DNA from: Zetaproteobacteria bacterium
GTDB taxonomy: Bacteria > Pseudomonadota > Zetaproteobacteria > Mariprofundales > Mariprofundaceae
DNA length: 39,605 bases
Direction of reading: 5' to 3'
Assembly: GCA_002753275.1 (NCBI GenBank)
Contig: PEAA01000017.1
Span: forward strand, 1-39,605
The first letter of the stretch is position 1, and each line of letters begins with the position of its first letter. This document shows, in pieces, positions 1-7,546 of this stretch. The position numbers were made by a program, and so were the translations under genes. The notes below the pieces were generated by a model that did no database searches, had not been told where the DNA came from, and worked only from the letters and a program-made list of their open reading frames with translations.

Positions 1-359
1 CCGAGCTCCCATGTGATGAGCCCACTCTTTTGATCAATCATAACGGGCGGAAGGCCTGAGTCATGAGGGTTAATCGCCATACCACCACTAATTGTCGCAC
101 GCCACGAAGTTTGCGCATTATGAATATAGACTTGCGGGGCAGGCCCTGCAATATCACCATAAACAAAGAGATAGGCTTCGGCGATCACTTTGGCTTCACG
201 AATATTGATGCCATCGCTGTATTTGACGCTTTGTAAATCTTTCTCAAGGAGCGACCGGTGAAAGTCCTCCGTTTTTAAATCATCACATGCGGTGAGGGCA
301 AGAAGCATTGCACATGATAAAGTTGCATATTTTGCTCGGCTCCAATGTGGGTGAAACAT
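1..359 (-). CDS. Putative lipoprotein (C-terminus cut by window edge)
   Basis: The minus-strand frame opens with ATG at 359 and is open to the window edge, so about 119 residues are visible and the C-terminus is missing. The N-terminus has a basic stretch, a hydrophobic segment and a lipobox reading LTAC with the cysteine near residue 25, so the product should be a lipid-anchored envelope protein. GGGAGGT lies just upstream of the ATG as a good ribosome binding site. I do not recognise a domain in the visible part. It follows the acyltransferase gene by 81 bases on the same strand and is probably co-transcribed with it. The function is unknown; the lipoprotein call is fairly sure. Confidence 0.7.
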   Translation of the reverse strand, partial: MFHPHWSRAKYATLSCAMLLALTACDDLKTEDFHRSLLEKDLQSVKYSDGINIREAKVIAEAYLFVYGDIAGPAPQVYIHNAQTSWRATISGGMAINPHDSGLPPVMIDQKSGLITWEL

Positions 360-440
360 GACCACCTCCCATGATTTCTTTCCATGATAGGGGGATTGAT
401 ACACTTTTGTGTTAAGAATGCCAACCGGTAAGCATGCGCG

Positions 441-2225
441 TTACTCTTTGCAAGGTGGAGGCGATGGGGCGTGTCCAGATTCATGGGGTGTGCTATGGAT
501 GTAGCGTTTGCGTTTGCTATCTTTGATCTTTGAGATCTGTGCAACAATATATCCATCGATGCAGTGGTTAAACTCCGCATCAATACCAAAGTCGTGAAAT
601 TGTACGCCGCCAGGCTCACATAATTCACTGTACTGTTTAAATAGCGTCGGAATACTAACATTGAAAAGTTTGAGATAATCTCGAAGTGCTTTGAGGTCTT
701 GGGTGTAGTCGTCGCCGAGAAAAATATGTTTTAATTGTGCCATGGACTGGTTGGAGATGAGGTAGGGTGTTTTTGCAACCATTGCTTGGTTTGATGCGGA
801 TTCCGGTGAAAAATAGTGGCGGTAGAAATAGACCAGAGCCTCTTTGGCGGCATCAGGATAGCTATGACTTAAACTCACGGGGCCAAATAGATATTCAATA
901 TGTGGGTGGGCACTGAGGTAGGCGCCAATTCCTTGCCAAAGATAATCCAATGCTCTACTTCCCCAATAGCGGGGTTGAACAAAACTTCGCCCTAATTCGA
1001 TGCTTTGTGGGAGAATATGCTCAACAAAGCCAACATCATACTGACATAGCGTCGCTGTATAGAGTGCATGTTCGCTCATGTTTTGCAGGATATGTTGGCA
1101 TTCACCAATGCGGTAAGCACCTACAATTTCAAGAGCTTGATCATCCCACAATAAAATGTGACGGTAATAGGTGTCGTAATGATCAAGGTCCCGTTTTAAA
1201 CCGCTTCCTTCATCAACTTTACGAAAGCTATATTCACGAAGACGGCCAATTTCGCGCATGAGAAAAGGCACTTGATCATAGTTTGCAAGGTAGATCTTTT
1301 TGCCATCACTGGTGATACCAAGGTGTTGGCACTGCTTTAAATCATCCCGCAGAAGTTGGCGGCTTTCAGGATGGGCGATCGTTTGCTCGGTGTTGAAAAT
1401 CTCCCGTTTGCCATGACCGATGCGATAGAGGTGTTTTTTGAAGAGTTGAGCCGTCTGTTTCGTTGAGATATCACGCTGTGATGACCAGCGTTCATTGATC
1501 ACTTTGCCGATAGTGATTTCGAAGGGAGCCCCTTTTTTTTTGAACAACTCACGAGGGAGTGAGAGCGTGGCTGCTGTCATTGAAAACAGCGCTATAAAAT
1601 AAAATAGCACGCTATTTCTTGCTTGGATATGAATTGGCAAGATTGGCGCTCTGTTTCGTGTGGCGATATGGATAAACCCTTGCTTCCATGTTCGGTCACG
1701 CAAGACGAGACCTTGTAGGCGAGAGACTTCACCTGCTGGAAATATGATGACGGCCTCTTCTCTTGCAAGGGCTTCATCAATAGCGCGGTAACTGCTCCGA
1801 CTCATTTTATTGTGCATGGTGTCGATGGGGATGAGTAAAGGGTGGAGTTGTGGAATATGCATTAACAGTTCATTGGCAAGGATTTTGACGCGCTTATTTT
1901 GGCGCTGTTGTGCGACGAGTTGAATTAGAGCCAAAGCATCTAAACCACCCAATGGGTGGTTGGCGATGACCAATAGTTTTCCAATGGCCGGAATGTTTTC
2001 AAGTTCATGATGCTTAATTTTATAGGAGACACCAAGGAAGTCTAAAACCTTTTCGATGAATGGGATGCCATGGATATCGTTGATCGATGGACTTTGAATG
2101 AAGTGGTTGATTCGGTGCTCTTGTAGCCACCACTGCAAAAAGGTGTAAATTGGAGCTTGCATCCAGCGGGGAAATCGTAAGATAGAAGCAAAGTTTTGTT
2201 GTAAAAGCATTCGGCTATCAATCAT
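441..2225 (-). CDS. Two-domain acyltransferase (OlsF-like / hemolysin-family fusion)
   Basis: A 594-residue protein made of two acyltransferase-type halves. The first half (about residues 60-250) is PlsC-like: NHPLGGLD at 89-96 is the catalytic block of the hemolysin-associated branch, and FPAGEVSR at 162-169 is the second acyltransferase motif. The second half (about 310-560) resembles the GNAT-like 'putative hemolysin' family to which OlsB belongs, with a DHYD block near 345 and ELGRSFV near 408. This order matches bifunctional OlsF enzymes, in which one half N-acylates ornithine and the other O-acylates the product to make ornithine lipid. That substrate is inference; a lyso-ornithine, glycine-lipid or other aminolipid is also possible. 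Start chosen at 2225, with AGGAG six bases upstream. A hydrophobic stretch near 203-222 suggests membrane association. Confidence 0.8.
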   Translation of the reverse strand: MIDSRMLLQQNFASILRFPRWMQAPIYTFLQWWLQEHRINHFIQSPSINDIHGIPFIEKVLDFLGVSYKIKHHELENIPAIGKLLVIANHPLGGLDALALIQLVAQQRQNKRVKILANELLMHIPQLHPLLIPIDTMHNKMSRSSYRAIDEALAREEAVIIFPAGEVSRLQGLVLRDRTWKQGFIHIATRNRAPILPIHIQARNSVLFYFIALFSMTAATLSLPRELFKKKGAPFEITIGKVINERWSSQRDISTKQTAQLFKKHLYRIGHGKREIFNTEQTIAHPESRQLLRDDLKQCQHLGITSDGKKIYLANYDQVPFLMREIGRLREYSFRKVDEGSGLKRDLDHYDTYYRHILLWDDQALEIVGAYRIGECQHILQNMSEHALYTATLCQYDVGFVEHILPQSIELGRSFVQPRYWGSRALDYLWQGIGAYLSAHPHIEYLFGPVSLSHSYPDAAKEALVYFYRHYFSPESASNQAMVAKTPYLISNQSMAQLKHIFLGDDYTQDLKALRDYLKLFNVSIPTLFKQYSELCEPGGVQFHDFGIDAEFNHCIDGYIVAQISKIKDSKRKRYIHSTPHESGHAPSPPPCKE

Positions 2226-2248
2226 CTCAACTCCTGCTTATTGGGGCG

Positions 2249-2267
2249 CACTCTCCTTAAGAGAGTG
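2249..2267. repeat. 7-bp inverted repeat in the acyltransferase leader
   Basis: CACTCTC and GAGAGTG flank CTTAA as a perfect 7-bp stem. It lies 24-42 bases upstream of the acyltransferase start, on the side facing the mobile-element remnants. There is no T-run on either side, so it is not a good terminator; it could be an operator or a leader hairpin. Only the symmetry is certain. Confidence 0.4.
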
Positions 2268-2287
2268 AATGGCAGGATGGTATTGAT

Positions 2288-2293
2288 ATTATA
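2288..2293 (-). promoter_or_regulatory. Possible -10 box for the acyltransferase gene
   Basis: Read on the minus strand this is a perfect TATAAT, about 65 bases before the acyltransferase start. No good -35 hexamer sits 16-18 bases upstream; that position falls inside the reverse-transcriptase relic. If real, the promoter was partly reshaped by the insertion events next door. Confidence 0.3.
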
Positions 2294-2306
2294 TGACACG
2301 ATGATG

Positions 2307-2408
2307 TGTAAATTCGCCCGCTATGCCGACGACTTCACCATCATTGTGAAGAGTCAGCGTGCAGGCGAAAGAGTGCTGCGCAGCATCAGCCGATAACTGG
2401 AGCGTGTC
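2307..2408 (+). pseudogene. Group II intron reverse transcriptase fragment
   Basis: The frame from 2307 reads a short segment containing FARYADDF followed by VKSQRAGERV. This is the conserved YADD catalytic block and following helix of group II intron-encoded (LtrA-type) reverse transcriptases. The frame then meets TAA at 2394-2396, exactly where family members usually have a tyrosine, and the residues LERV follow it, so the stop looks like a point mutation in dead sequence. Everything before and after this 34-codon scrap is gone, and I see no intron RNA domain V nearby. It is a non-functional remnant. Confidence 0.75.
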
Positions 2409-2413
2409 GATGA

Positions 2414-2509
2414 CATATCAGCAAGAAATGGACGATGCCTATCAGAGACTGGAAATCAGCACTAAACCGTTTTAGCATTCAATTCGAAGATAGGATGCCA
2501 AGGCCGTAA
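2414..2509 (+). pseudogene. IS256-family (Mutator-type) transposase C-terminal fragment
   Basis: This frame (2414-2509, TAA at 2507) encodes about 31 residues including KKWTMPIRDW and FSIQFEDRMP. These resemble the extreme C-terminus of IS256/Mutator-type transposases, where a tryptophan-rich WTxPIxxW block is followed by a hydrophobic F-x-I-x-F-x-x-R block shortly before the stop. The catalytic DDE core is absent, and an in-frame TGA at 2411 closes the frame upstream. The fragment begins within a few bases of the reverse-transcriptase relic, so one element truncated the other or a deletion fused them. Assignment is from remembered family features, without an alignment. Confidence 0.65.
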
Positions 2510-2514
2510 ACCAA

Positions 2515-2541
2515 TGCCGTTTACACAAAAAAATTACACCC
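2515..2541. mobile_element. Probable right end of the IS256-type element
   Basis: Just after the transposase stop comes GCCGTTTACACAAAAAAATT and then ACACC. Ends of IS256-family elements commonly carry a TTTACACAAAA-type terminal inverted repeat directly after the transposase gene. The AAA ATPase homology begins immediately beyond it, which supports a boundary near 2541. No left end is visible in the window. Confidence 0.5.
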
Positions 2542-2991
2542 TCGGTGCTGGATGAGGCCGATTCGTTGCTGCGTAATCGACGGCAGGCACGCGCCTCGTG
2601 GGAGCTGTCGCAAGTGAATGAACTGTTGGTGCAGATGGAGTCATTTGATGGATTGTTCTTCTGTTCGACTAACCTAATGTCAGAGCTGGATCAGGCGAGT
2701 TTGCGTCGTTTTGCCCTCAAGATTGGATTTGAGTATATGAACGCCACGCAGTGTATAGAGATGCTCAAGCAGGAGTCTCATGGGCGTGTGCTGAAGCGAC
2801 ATCAAGAGCGCATCGCAACCATGCGTTATCTGGCACCTGGTGATTTTGCCACTGTGAACAAGCGTTTGACGATTTTTGGTATTGAGACAACGGCGGATGT
2901 GATGTTGCACGAACTGCACGAGGAGATGCGTGTGAACGATGGGGCTGCGGAGCGTTCTCCGATCGGGTTTTGTCTGGCAGGAGAGAGGTGA
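2542..2991 (+). pseudogene. AAA+ ATPase, N-terminally truncated remnant
   Basis: The readable frame gives VLDEADSLLRNR (Walker B and following), then FFCSTN (sensor 1 region) and ALRRFAxK-like SLRRFALK (arginine-finger region), followed by a small helical C-terminal domain, about 148 residues in all. The Walker A P-loop and the entire N-terminal half are missing because homology starts immediately at the end of the IS256-type remnant. A GTG at 2545 could formally start it, but a protein without Walker A cannot bind ATP in the usual way. The frame ends with TGA at 2989-2991, directly followed by the next ATG. The original ATPase was probably of the single-domain type found in phage and accessory islands; its partner is unknown. 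Confidence 0.7.
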
Positions 2992-3354
2992 ATGCTGATT
3001 TTTGTGTATGGCACATTGAAGCGTGGGCATGATAATCACCGTTGGCTCACGGGAGCCACTTTTATTGACGAGGGTTTTGCCCATGGCACCATGTATGACA
3101 TTGATGGTGCTTATCCTGGGGTGATCTTTGGTGGTTCCGACACCGTGCAGGGTGAAGTGTATGATGTGGATGCGGTGATACTGCAGTCGCTGGATGGATT
3201 GGAGGGTTTTGATCCGATGAATCTTGCGGGGGCTCTCTATGTGCGAAGGGAGGTGGCTGTGACAAGCGAGGTGCATCCGCAAGGTATCTCATGCATTGCA
3301 TATCAGTGGAACTGTGGGATTGAATATGCGGCGATTGAGTCGGGGATATGGTGA
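2992..3354 (+). CDS. Gamma-glutamylcyclotransferase family protein (AIG2/GGCT-like)
   Basis: A 120-residue protein with the family signature YGTLKRG at residues 6-12 and LDGLEG at 67-72, whose glutamate (E71) matches the acid catalyst of gamma-glutamyl cyclotransferases. Length is typical for the small AIG2-like fold. Such enzymes release 5-oxoproline from gamma-glutamyl amines or peptides; which substrate this one uses cannot be told. The ATG follows the TGA of the truncated ATPase without any gap, with GAGAGG just upstream inside the pseudogene, so it was probably translated in coupling with the ATPase before that was broken. The gene itself looks intact. Confidence 0.8.
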   Translation: MLIFVYGTLKRGHDNHRWLTGATFIDEGFAHGTMYDIDGAYPGVIFGGSDTVQGEVYDVDAVILQSLDGLEGFDPMNLAGALYVRREVAVTSEVHPQGISCIAYQWNCGIEYAAIESGIW

Positions 3355-3498
3355 CGGAGGTGCACCGTTCACCTAAATAGTCGATGCGTGGTGGCGAGGC
3401 ACATGCGAATAATGCGCTGGTTGCTTCGTGAGTGGCTTTTTAAGGGGGATGTTGCCCATGTGCCCATGCATCAGAGACCGTAAATGAGTCCGCGATCC

Positions 3499-3705
3499 TT
3501 AATAGTGCGGAGGTGGAAGCTCTTCGTGGGGTTTACGGATTTCAGTGGATTGTTGTGCATTTTGTTCAAGCTGTTTGATGCGTTTGAGGATGCTATCAAT
3601 CATCTTTTGTTGATCGGTAATCACTTCATTGAGTTCACCAATGGTATGATCTTGGAAGGAGATCTTGCTCTCAAGTTCAACAACGCGTAATTCTAAGCTG
3701 TTCAT
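3499..3705 (-). CDS. slyX: SlyX family protein
   Basis: A 68-residue protein, nearly all heptad-patterned coiled coil, ending in the proline-rich PPPHY tail that is diagnostic of SlyX. Family members are about 70 residues long and of unsettled function. It is the last gene of the xseB-ispA-dxs-slyX run: its ATG overlaps the dxs stop codon as ATGA (3702-3705), implying translational coupling. Confidence 0.85.
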   Translation of the reverse strand: MNSLELRVVELESKISFQDHTIGELNEVITDQQKMIDSILKRIKQLEQNAQQSTEIRKPHEELPPPHY

Positions 3706-5555
3706 GATATAAGTGTGCGGTAAATCGCTGCTTCATCAAGCGCTAGGTCATGGAGAATCTCCGCTTGTGTGCCATGCTCAGGAAAGATGTCAGGCATGGC
3801 AAGGTGATGGAATCGGCCAGACCACCCATATTTTAGTGCCAGTGCAGCAATCGCTTCTCCAATGCCGCCTTCGCGCACGCCCTCTTCAACAACGATTAAG
3901 GGTTTGTTGTGAACGAGGTGCGTGAGAATCGTATCACTATCCAGCGGTTTGATGAAGCGCAGATTGATGAATGCAAACGATTGGTTGCTCTCCGATTCAA
4001 AACGCTCGAGCGCACGCTCTGCATCTTGGAAGCGGGTTCCAAGGGTAATAAGCAGGCCATCTCGCCCTGTTTTGATCACTTCAGATTTTCCCAGTTCGAG
4101 TGGGGTGGTGGCCCTATGTGAATCAATGGCTTCACCGCGAGGATAGCGTATGGCAGTGGGCGCGTTCAGGGTCAAGGCGAGGCGGAGCATGTGGCGAAGT
4201 TCATCGCCATCTTTGGGCGCCATAAAGATTAAATTGGGAATAATACGCATGCTGGCAATATCAAACATACCGGTGTGCGTTGCGCCATCGGCACCAACAA
4301 TGCCTGCACGATCGAGGCAGAAGAGAACGGGCAATTGTTGAATGCAGACATCATGGATCACCTGATCATAGGCGCGTTGCATAAAGGTTGCGTAGATGGC
4401 GACGACAGGCTTGAGCCCCGTCGCAGCCATGCCCGCAGCAAAGGTGGTGGCGTGCTGTTCTGCGATCCCTACATCATAGGTTCGATCGGGGTGGCGCTTG
4501 GCAAAACGGGACACTCCGGTGCCCGTTCCCATTGCCGCAGTAATCGCGATAATGGTTGGATCGCTATCGGCCAACTCGGCCAAGGTGTCACCAAAAACTT
4601 GTGTGAAGGTTTGCGCATGGGAAGGGTTGGGAAGTCCAGTTGCTGGATTATACGGGCCAAGGCCATGCCATGTTTCAGGGTCATCTTCCGCGGGGGAGAA
4701 TCCGAGCCCTTTCTTGGTGATGACATGGAGTAGCACGGGGCGATTGAGGGCTTTGCAGTTTTCAATGGTCGGAAGAAGATGGTCGAAATTGTGACCATCA
4801 ATGGGGCCGATATAGACAAAACCCATCTCCTCAAAAAGCGTTCCGGGCGTAATCATCCCCTTGAGATGTTCTTCGATGCGTTTGGCGGCATCAAGGGCGC
4901 GAGGAAGTTTTTCTAAGATGCGTTTGGTAACATCACGGGCGTGGGTATAAGTTTTTCCTGAGATGACACGCGATAAATAGGCGGACATTGCGCCAACATT
5001 GGGAGAAATCGACATTTCGTTGTCATTCAGAATGACCAGAAGACGGCTATCTTGGCATGCTCCTGCATGGTTTAACGCTTCAAAGGCCATGCCACCAGTG
5101 AGTGCGCCATCGCCAATAATGGCGACGGTATGGTAATGTTGCTGTTGTAAATCGCGTGAGAGCGCCATGCCAAGCGCGGCGGAGAGAGAGGTCGAAGCAT
5201 GCCCAGCACCAAAGGCGTCATGCTCGGACTCAAAACGGTTGGTGAAACCACACAGCCCGCCCTTTTGTCGAATCGTCGGCATTTGAGCCAGCCGTCCAGT
5301 GAGAATTTTATGGGGATAGGATTGGTGACCTACATCCCATATCAGTTTATCGCAGGGTGAATCAAAGAGGTAGTGGAGTGCAATGGTGATTTCGACCACG
5401 CCAAGCCCCGCCCCCAGATGTCCGCCAATGGGCGCTAGCGTTTCGATAAGGTAGTTGCGCATCTCTTGCGCCAGTTGTGGCAGTGCCGATCGAGGTAACT
5501 TCTTTAATTCCGCAGGGGTTGTGCAGCGTTCGAGTAGCGTGCGTTTGTCATCCAT
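3702..5555 (-). CDS. dxs: 1-deoxy-D-xylulose-5-phosphate synthase
   Basis: Makes 1-deoxy-D-xylulose 5-phosphate from pyruvate and glyceraldehyde 3-phosphate, the entry step of the MEP isoprenoid pathway, using thiamine diphosphate. The 617-residue protein has GGHLGAGLG at 44-52, the thiamine-diphosphate motif GDGALTGG at 148-155, and the catalytic glutamate E366 in the AEQHA block. The frame stays open upstream to 5726, but that extension overlaps ispA and lacks family similarity; ATG at 5555, four bases after the ispA stop, gives the normal N-terminus. It lies third in the xseB-ispA-dxs-slyX operon, so farnesyl-diphosphate synthesis and its precursor supply are co-expressed. Confidence 0.97.
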   Translation of the reverse strand: MDDKRTLLERCTTPAELKKLPRSALPQLAQEMRNYLIETLAPIGGHLGAGLGVVEITIALHYLFDSPCDKLIWDVGHQSYPHKILTGRLAQMPTIRQKGGLCGFTNRFESEHDAFGAGHASTSLSAALGMALSRDLQQQHYHTVAIIGDGALTGGMAFEALNHAGACQDSRLLVILNDNEMSISPNVGAMSAYLSRVISGKTYTHARDVTKRILEKLPRALDAAKRIEEHLKGMITPGTLFEEMGFVYIGPIDGHNFDHLLPTIENCKALNRPVLLHVITKKGLGFSPAEDDPETWHGLGPYNPATGLPNPSHAQTFTQVFGDTLAELADSDPTIIAITAAMGTGTGVSRFAKRHPDRTYDVGIAEQHATTFAAGMAATGLKPVVAIYATFMQRAYDQVIHDVCIQQLPVLFCLDRAGIVGADGATHTGMFDIASMRIIPNLIFMAPKDGDELRHMLRLALTLNAPTAIRYPRGEAIDSHRATTPLELGKSEVIKTGRDGLLITLGTRFQDAERALERFESESNQSFAFINLRFIKPLDSDTILTHLVHNKPLIVVEEGVREGGIGEAIAALALKYGWSGRFHHLAMPDIFPEHGTQAEILHDLALDEAAIYRTLIS

Positions 5556-5559
5556 AATA

Positions 5560-6450
5560 TCAATGGTTCCTTGTGAGGATATAGTGCGCAAGTTGCTTGA
5601 GAACGGTTCCGTTGTCACCCAAATCATCACAGGCGAGCAGCGCTTGCTCATACATCTCTTGGGCCATGATTTTCGCCTCTTTGACACCAAGAATGGAGAC
5701 ATAGGTGGCTTTATTTTGCGCCGCATCTTTGCCAGAACTTTTGCCTAAAGTCGCTGATCCATGGGTTGTATCAAGAATGTCATCGGCAACTTGAAAAAGC
5801 AGCCCAATAATTTTTCCATAACGCGAGCATGCTGCTGTTTGCACGCGATCTGCTCTTGCAAGTAACGCCCCTGCATGGCAGCAGTAATGGAGAAGCGCGC
5901 CAGTTTTGTGAAGATGAATGCGTTCTACATCCAAGATGCTTTCGATGGTGTGGGATTCGGATTCGATGTCGAGCATTTGGCCGCCAACCATTCCCTGTGC
6001 CCCGGATGCAATGGCGAGCGATTGAATCAGTGAAAGCTTGGTCGAATCGGTTGTTGGGAGTGTTGTGACGAGTTCAAATGCGAGAGCTTGTAGTGCATCC
6101 GCTGCCAAAATCGCCGTCGCCTCATCAAACTTTTTATGGCATGTGGGTTGACCACGGCGAAGATCATCGTTGTCCATTGCGGGTAGGTCGTCATGGATGA
6201 GGGAGTAAGTATGCATGCACTCGATGCTTGATGCGGCAGGCATGATGGCGGCCAAATCTCTACCACCGCATGCAAGATAACATTCGATCATTAGTGCAGG
6301 ACGAATGCGTTTTCCTCCTGCAAGCAAGGCATAGTGCATGGCTTGCCACAGAGTGTTCGGCGTGACATGTTGCCGATCGTGCAGTGTGGCAAGCAGTGCT
6401 TCGTGAACTCTGCTTTTATGGGCATTAAGAAGTGTGATGGAGGCGCTCAA
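5560..6450 (-). CDS. ispA: Polyprenyl synthetase (farnesyl/geranyl diphosphate synthase)
   Basis: Condenses isopentenyl diphosphate with allylic diphosphates to make farnesyl (or geranylgeranyl) diphosphate. The 296 residues show GGKRIRP at 45-51, the first aspartate-rich motif DDLPAMDNDD at 87-96 and the second DDILD at 223-227. The DDxxxxD spacing of the first motif is that of bacterial farnesyl diphosphate synthases. It begins three bases beyond the xseB stop and ends four bases before dxs, so it belongs to that operon. Chain length cannot be fixed from sequence reading alone. Confidence 0.95.
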   Translation of the reverse strand: MSASITLLNAHKSRVHEALLATLHDRQHVTPNTLWQAMHYALLAGGKRIRPALMIECYLACGGRDLAAIMPAASSIECMHTYSLIHDDLPAMDNDDLRRGQPTCHKKFDEATAILAADALQALAFELVTTLPTTDSTKLSLIQSLAIASGAQGMVGGQMLDIESESHTIESILDVERIHLHKTGALLHYCCHAGALLARADRVQTAACSRYGKIIGLLFQVADDILDTTHGSATLGKSSGKDAAQNKATYVSILGVKEAKIMAQEMYEQALLACDDLGDNGTVLKQLAHYILTRNH

Positions 6451-6453
6451 CAG

Positions 6454-6681
6454 TTATTCTCCTTCGGCAAGGGAGATGCTGTTTTGTAAACGGTCATCGG
6501 CGTTGTCCAGCAGTGCGTTGCAACGGCGCGTCAGGAGAATGCTTTGTTCGAATACAGCGATGCTCTCTTCAAGGGGGAGTTGGTTGCTTTCCAATTTCGA
6601 TACAAGCGATTCAAGTTGTTTTAATGATGCTTCAAAATTTAGCGATTCAATGTTTTCAGGGGTGATATTGGATGGGTTCAC
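6454..6681 (-). CDS. xseB: Exodeoxyribonuclease VII small subunit
   Basis: A 75-residue protein with the family core FEASLKQLESLVSKLES and the following LPLEESIAVFEQ segment; length is typical (about 75-85). XseB subunits wrap around the long coiled coil of XseA to form exonuclease VII, a single-strand DNA exonuclease; xseA is not in this window. The start is GTG at 6681 with AGGAG six bases upstream. It is the first gene of the isoprenoid operon, the usual arrangement in gammaproteobacteria. Confidence 0.93.
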   Translation of the reverse strand: MNPSNITPENIESLNFEASLKQLESLVSKLESNQLPLEESIAVFEQSILLTRRCNALLDNADDRLQNSISLAEGE

Positions 6682-6696
6682 AAGCAGCTCCTCAGG

Positions 6697-6725
6697 TTGA
6701 GAGCATGAGATTGTAGGTTTTATAT
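6697..6725 (+). promoter_or_regulatory. Possible promoter of the DUF481 gene
   Basis: TTGAGA (6697-6702), a 17-base spacer and TTATAT (6720-6725) face rightward and overlap the divergent xseB promoter. A start near 6732 would leave almost no leader for an ATG at 6740, which favours the ATG at 6767. Confidence 0.35.
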
Positions 6726-6737
6726 GCGGGTGGTCAA
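6710..6737 (-). promoter_or_regulatory. Promoter of the xseB-ispA-dxs-slyX operon
   Basis: On the minus strand TTGACC (-35, at 6737-6732) and TACAAT (-10, at 6715-6710) are separated by 16 bases; each matches five of six consensus positions. Transcription would begin near 6703, about 22 bases before the xseB GTG. Confidence 0.65.
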
Positions 6738-6766
6738 ATATGAAAATGGGGTTAGGGTTCGCAATT

Positions 6767-7531
6767 ATGAATCGTTTATTTTATTTAATTGTATTGATGT
6801 TGTTCAATCCCCTTCATGCGTTGGCGATTGTGAATGTGGAGTCTATGGATTTAAAAGCGGATGCTGAAGGCGTTTCCGGTAAGGCTGGGGTTGCGATGCA
6901 GAGCAGTTCGGGCAATACGGTGAAACAGTCGTATGATTTGGAAGGGTTGTTGATGTATAAGCAGGATGCCCATTTAAGTTTTTTCTCTGGGAGCTATTCG
7001 TACGGTAAGGCGGGCGTGGTGCGTAATACCAGTAAGTCTTTTTTGCATGCGCGTCATCGCTATCAGCTTGATGATGCATGGGCCGTTGAAGCGTTTACAC
7101 AGTATCAGCGTAATGAATTTTCTCGTCTTTCCTCAAGGGTTTTATGGGGCGGTGGCGGTCGTTTCGGCATTCACCCAGGTGTCAACGCATGGGTCAATGT
7201 CGGTTTAGGCGGTTTTTATGAGCGTGAACAGTTGCAGCCAAAAGCAGCTACAACCGATGTGTTGCATGCAAGCTTGTGGCGTATGAATGGCTATTTGAGC
7301 TGGAAGCAAAAGTTGGCTGAAAATGTAAGCCTTTACCAAGTGGTCTATTATCAGCCTGCCATGAAAGACTTTGGCGATTTTCGTATGTTGGGGCAGTTGT
7401 CGTTAACCGTTTCGTTGAGCGATGCCCTTGGCTTGCGCTTAAGTGTTGATGCAGCCCATGATAGTCGCCCGCCTCAACAGGTGAAGAGTAGTGATGTGAC
7501 GCAGAAGGTGATCCTCGATTACGCATTTTAA
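6767..7531 (+). CDS. DUF481 family outer-membrane beta-barrel protein
   Basis: A 254-residue exported protein. The N-terminus is a signal peptide (basic start, hydrophobic core, cleavage probably after ALA near residue 19). The rest shows alternating amphipathic strands such as SFFSGSYSYG, HARHRYQL and WVNVGLGGFY, and ends in YAF, an aromatic C-terminus usual for outer-membrane barrels. The pattern fits DUF481 (YdiY-like, 'salt-induced outer membrane protein'). ATG at 6767 is preferred because GGTTAGGG precedes it and it gives a normal signal peptide; ATG at 6740 is the alternative. The substrate or role is unknown. lipB follows after 15 bases and may be co-transcribed. Confidence 0.8.
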   Translation: MNRLFYLIVLMLFNPLHALAIVNVESMDLKADAEGVSGKAGVAMQSSSGNTVKQSYDLEGLLMYKQDAHLSFFSGSYSYGKAGVVRNTSKSFLHARHRYQLDDAWAVEAFTQYQRNEFSRLSSRVLWGGGGRFGIHPGVNAWVNVGLGGFYEREQLQPKAATTDVLHASLWRMNGYLSWKQKLAENVSLYQVVYYQPAMKDFGDFRMLGQLSLTVSLSDALGLRLSVDAAHDSRPPQQVKSSDVTQKVILDYAF

Positions 7532-7546
7532 AAAGAGCTGGGATTG

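Noticed and set aside
275-661. 128-residue minus-strand frame at the left edge
   Set aside because: It overlaps the lipoprotein start and the acyltransferase end in another frame; both of those have ribosome binding sites and recognisable features, and this frame has neither.
2680-3282. 200-residue minus-strand frame
   Set aside because: Antisense to the AAA remnant and the cyclotransferase gene, with no recognisable domain.
3355-3498. Gap between the cyclotransferase gene and slyX
   Set aside because: Apart from a small AGGTG/CACCT inverted repeat near 3360 I see no gene, RNA or convincing terminator.
5556-5726. N-terminal extension of dxs
   Set aside because: It is the ispA coding region read in another frame; Dxs proteins begin near the ATG at 5555.
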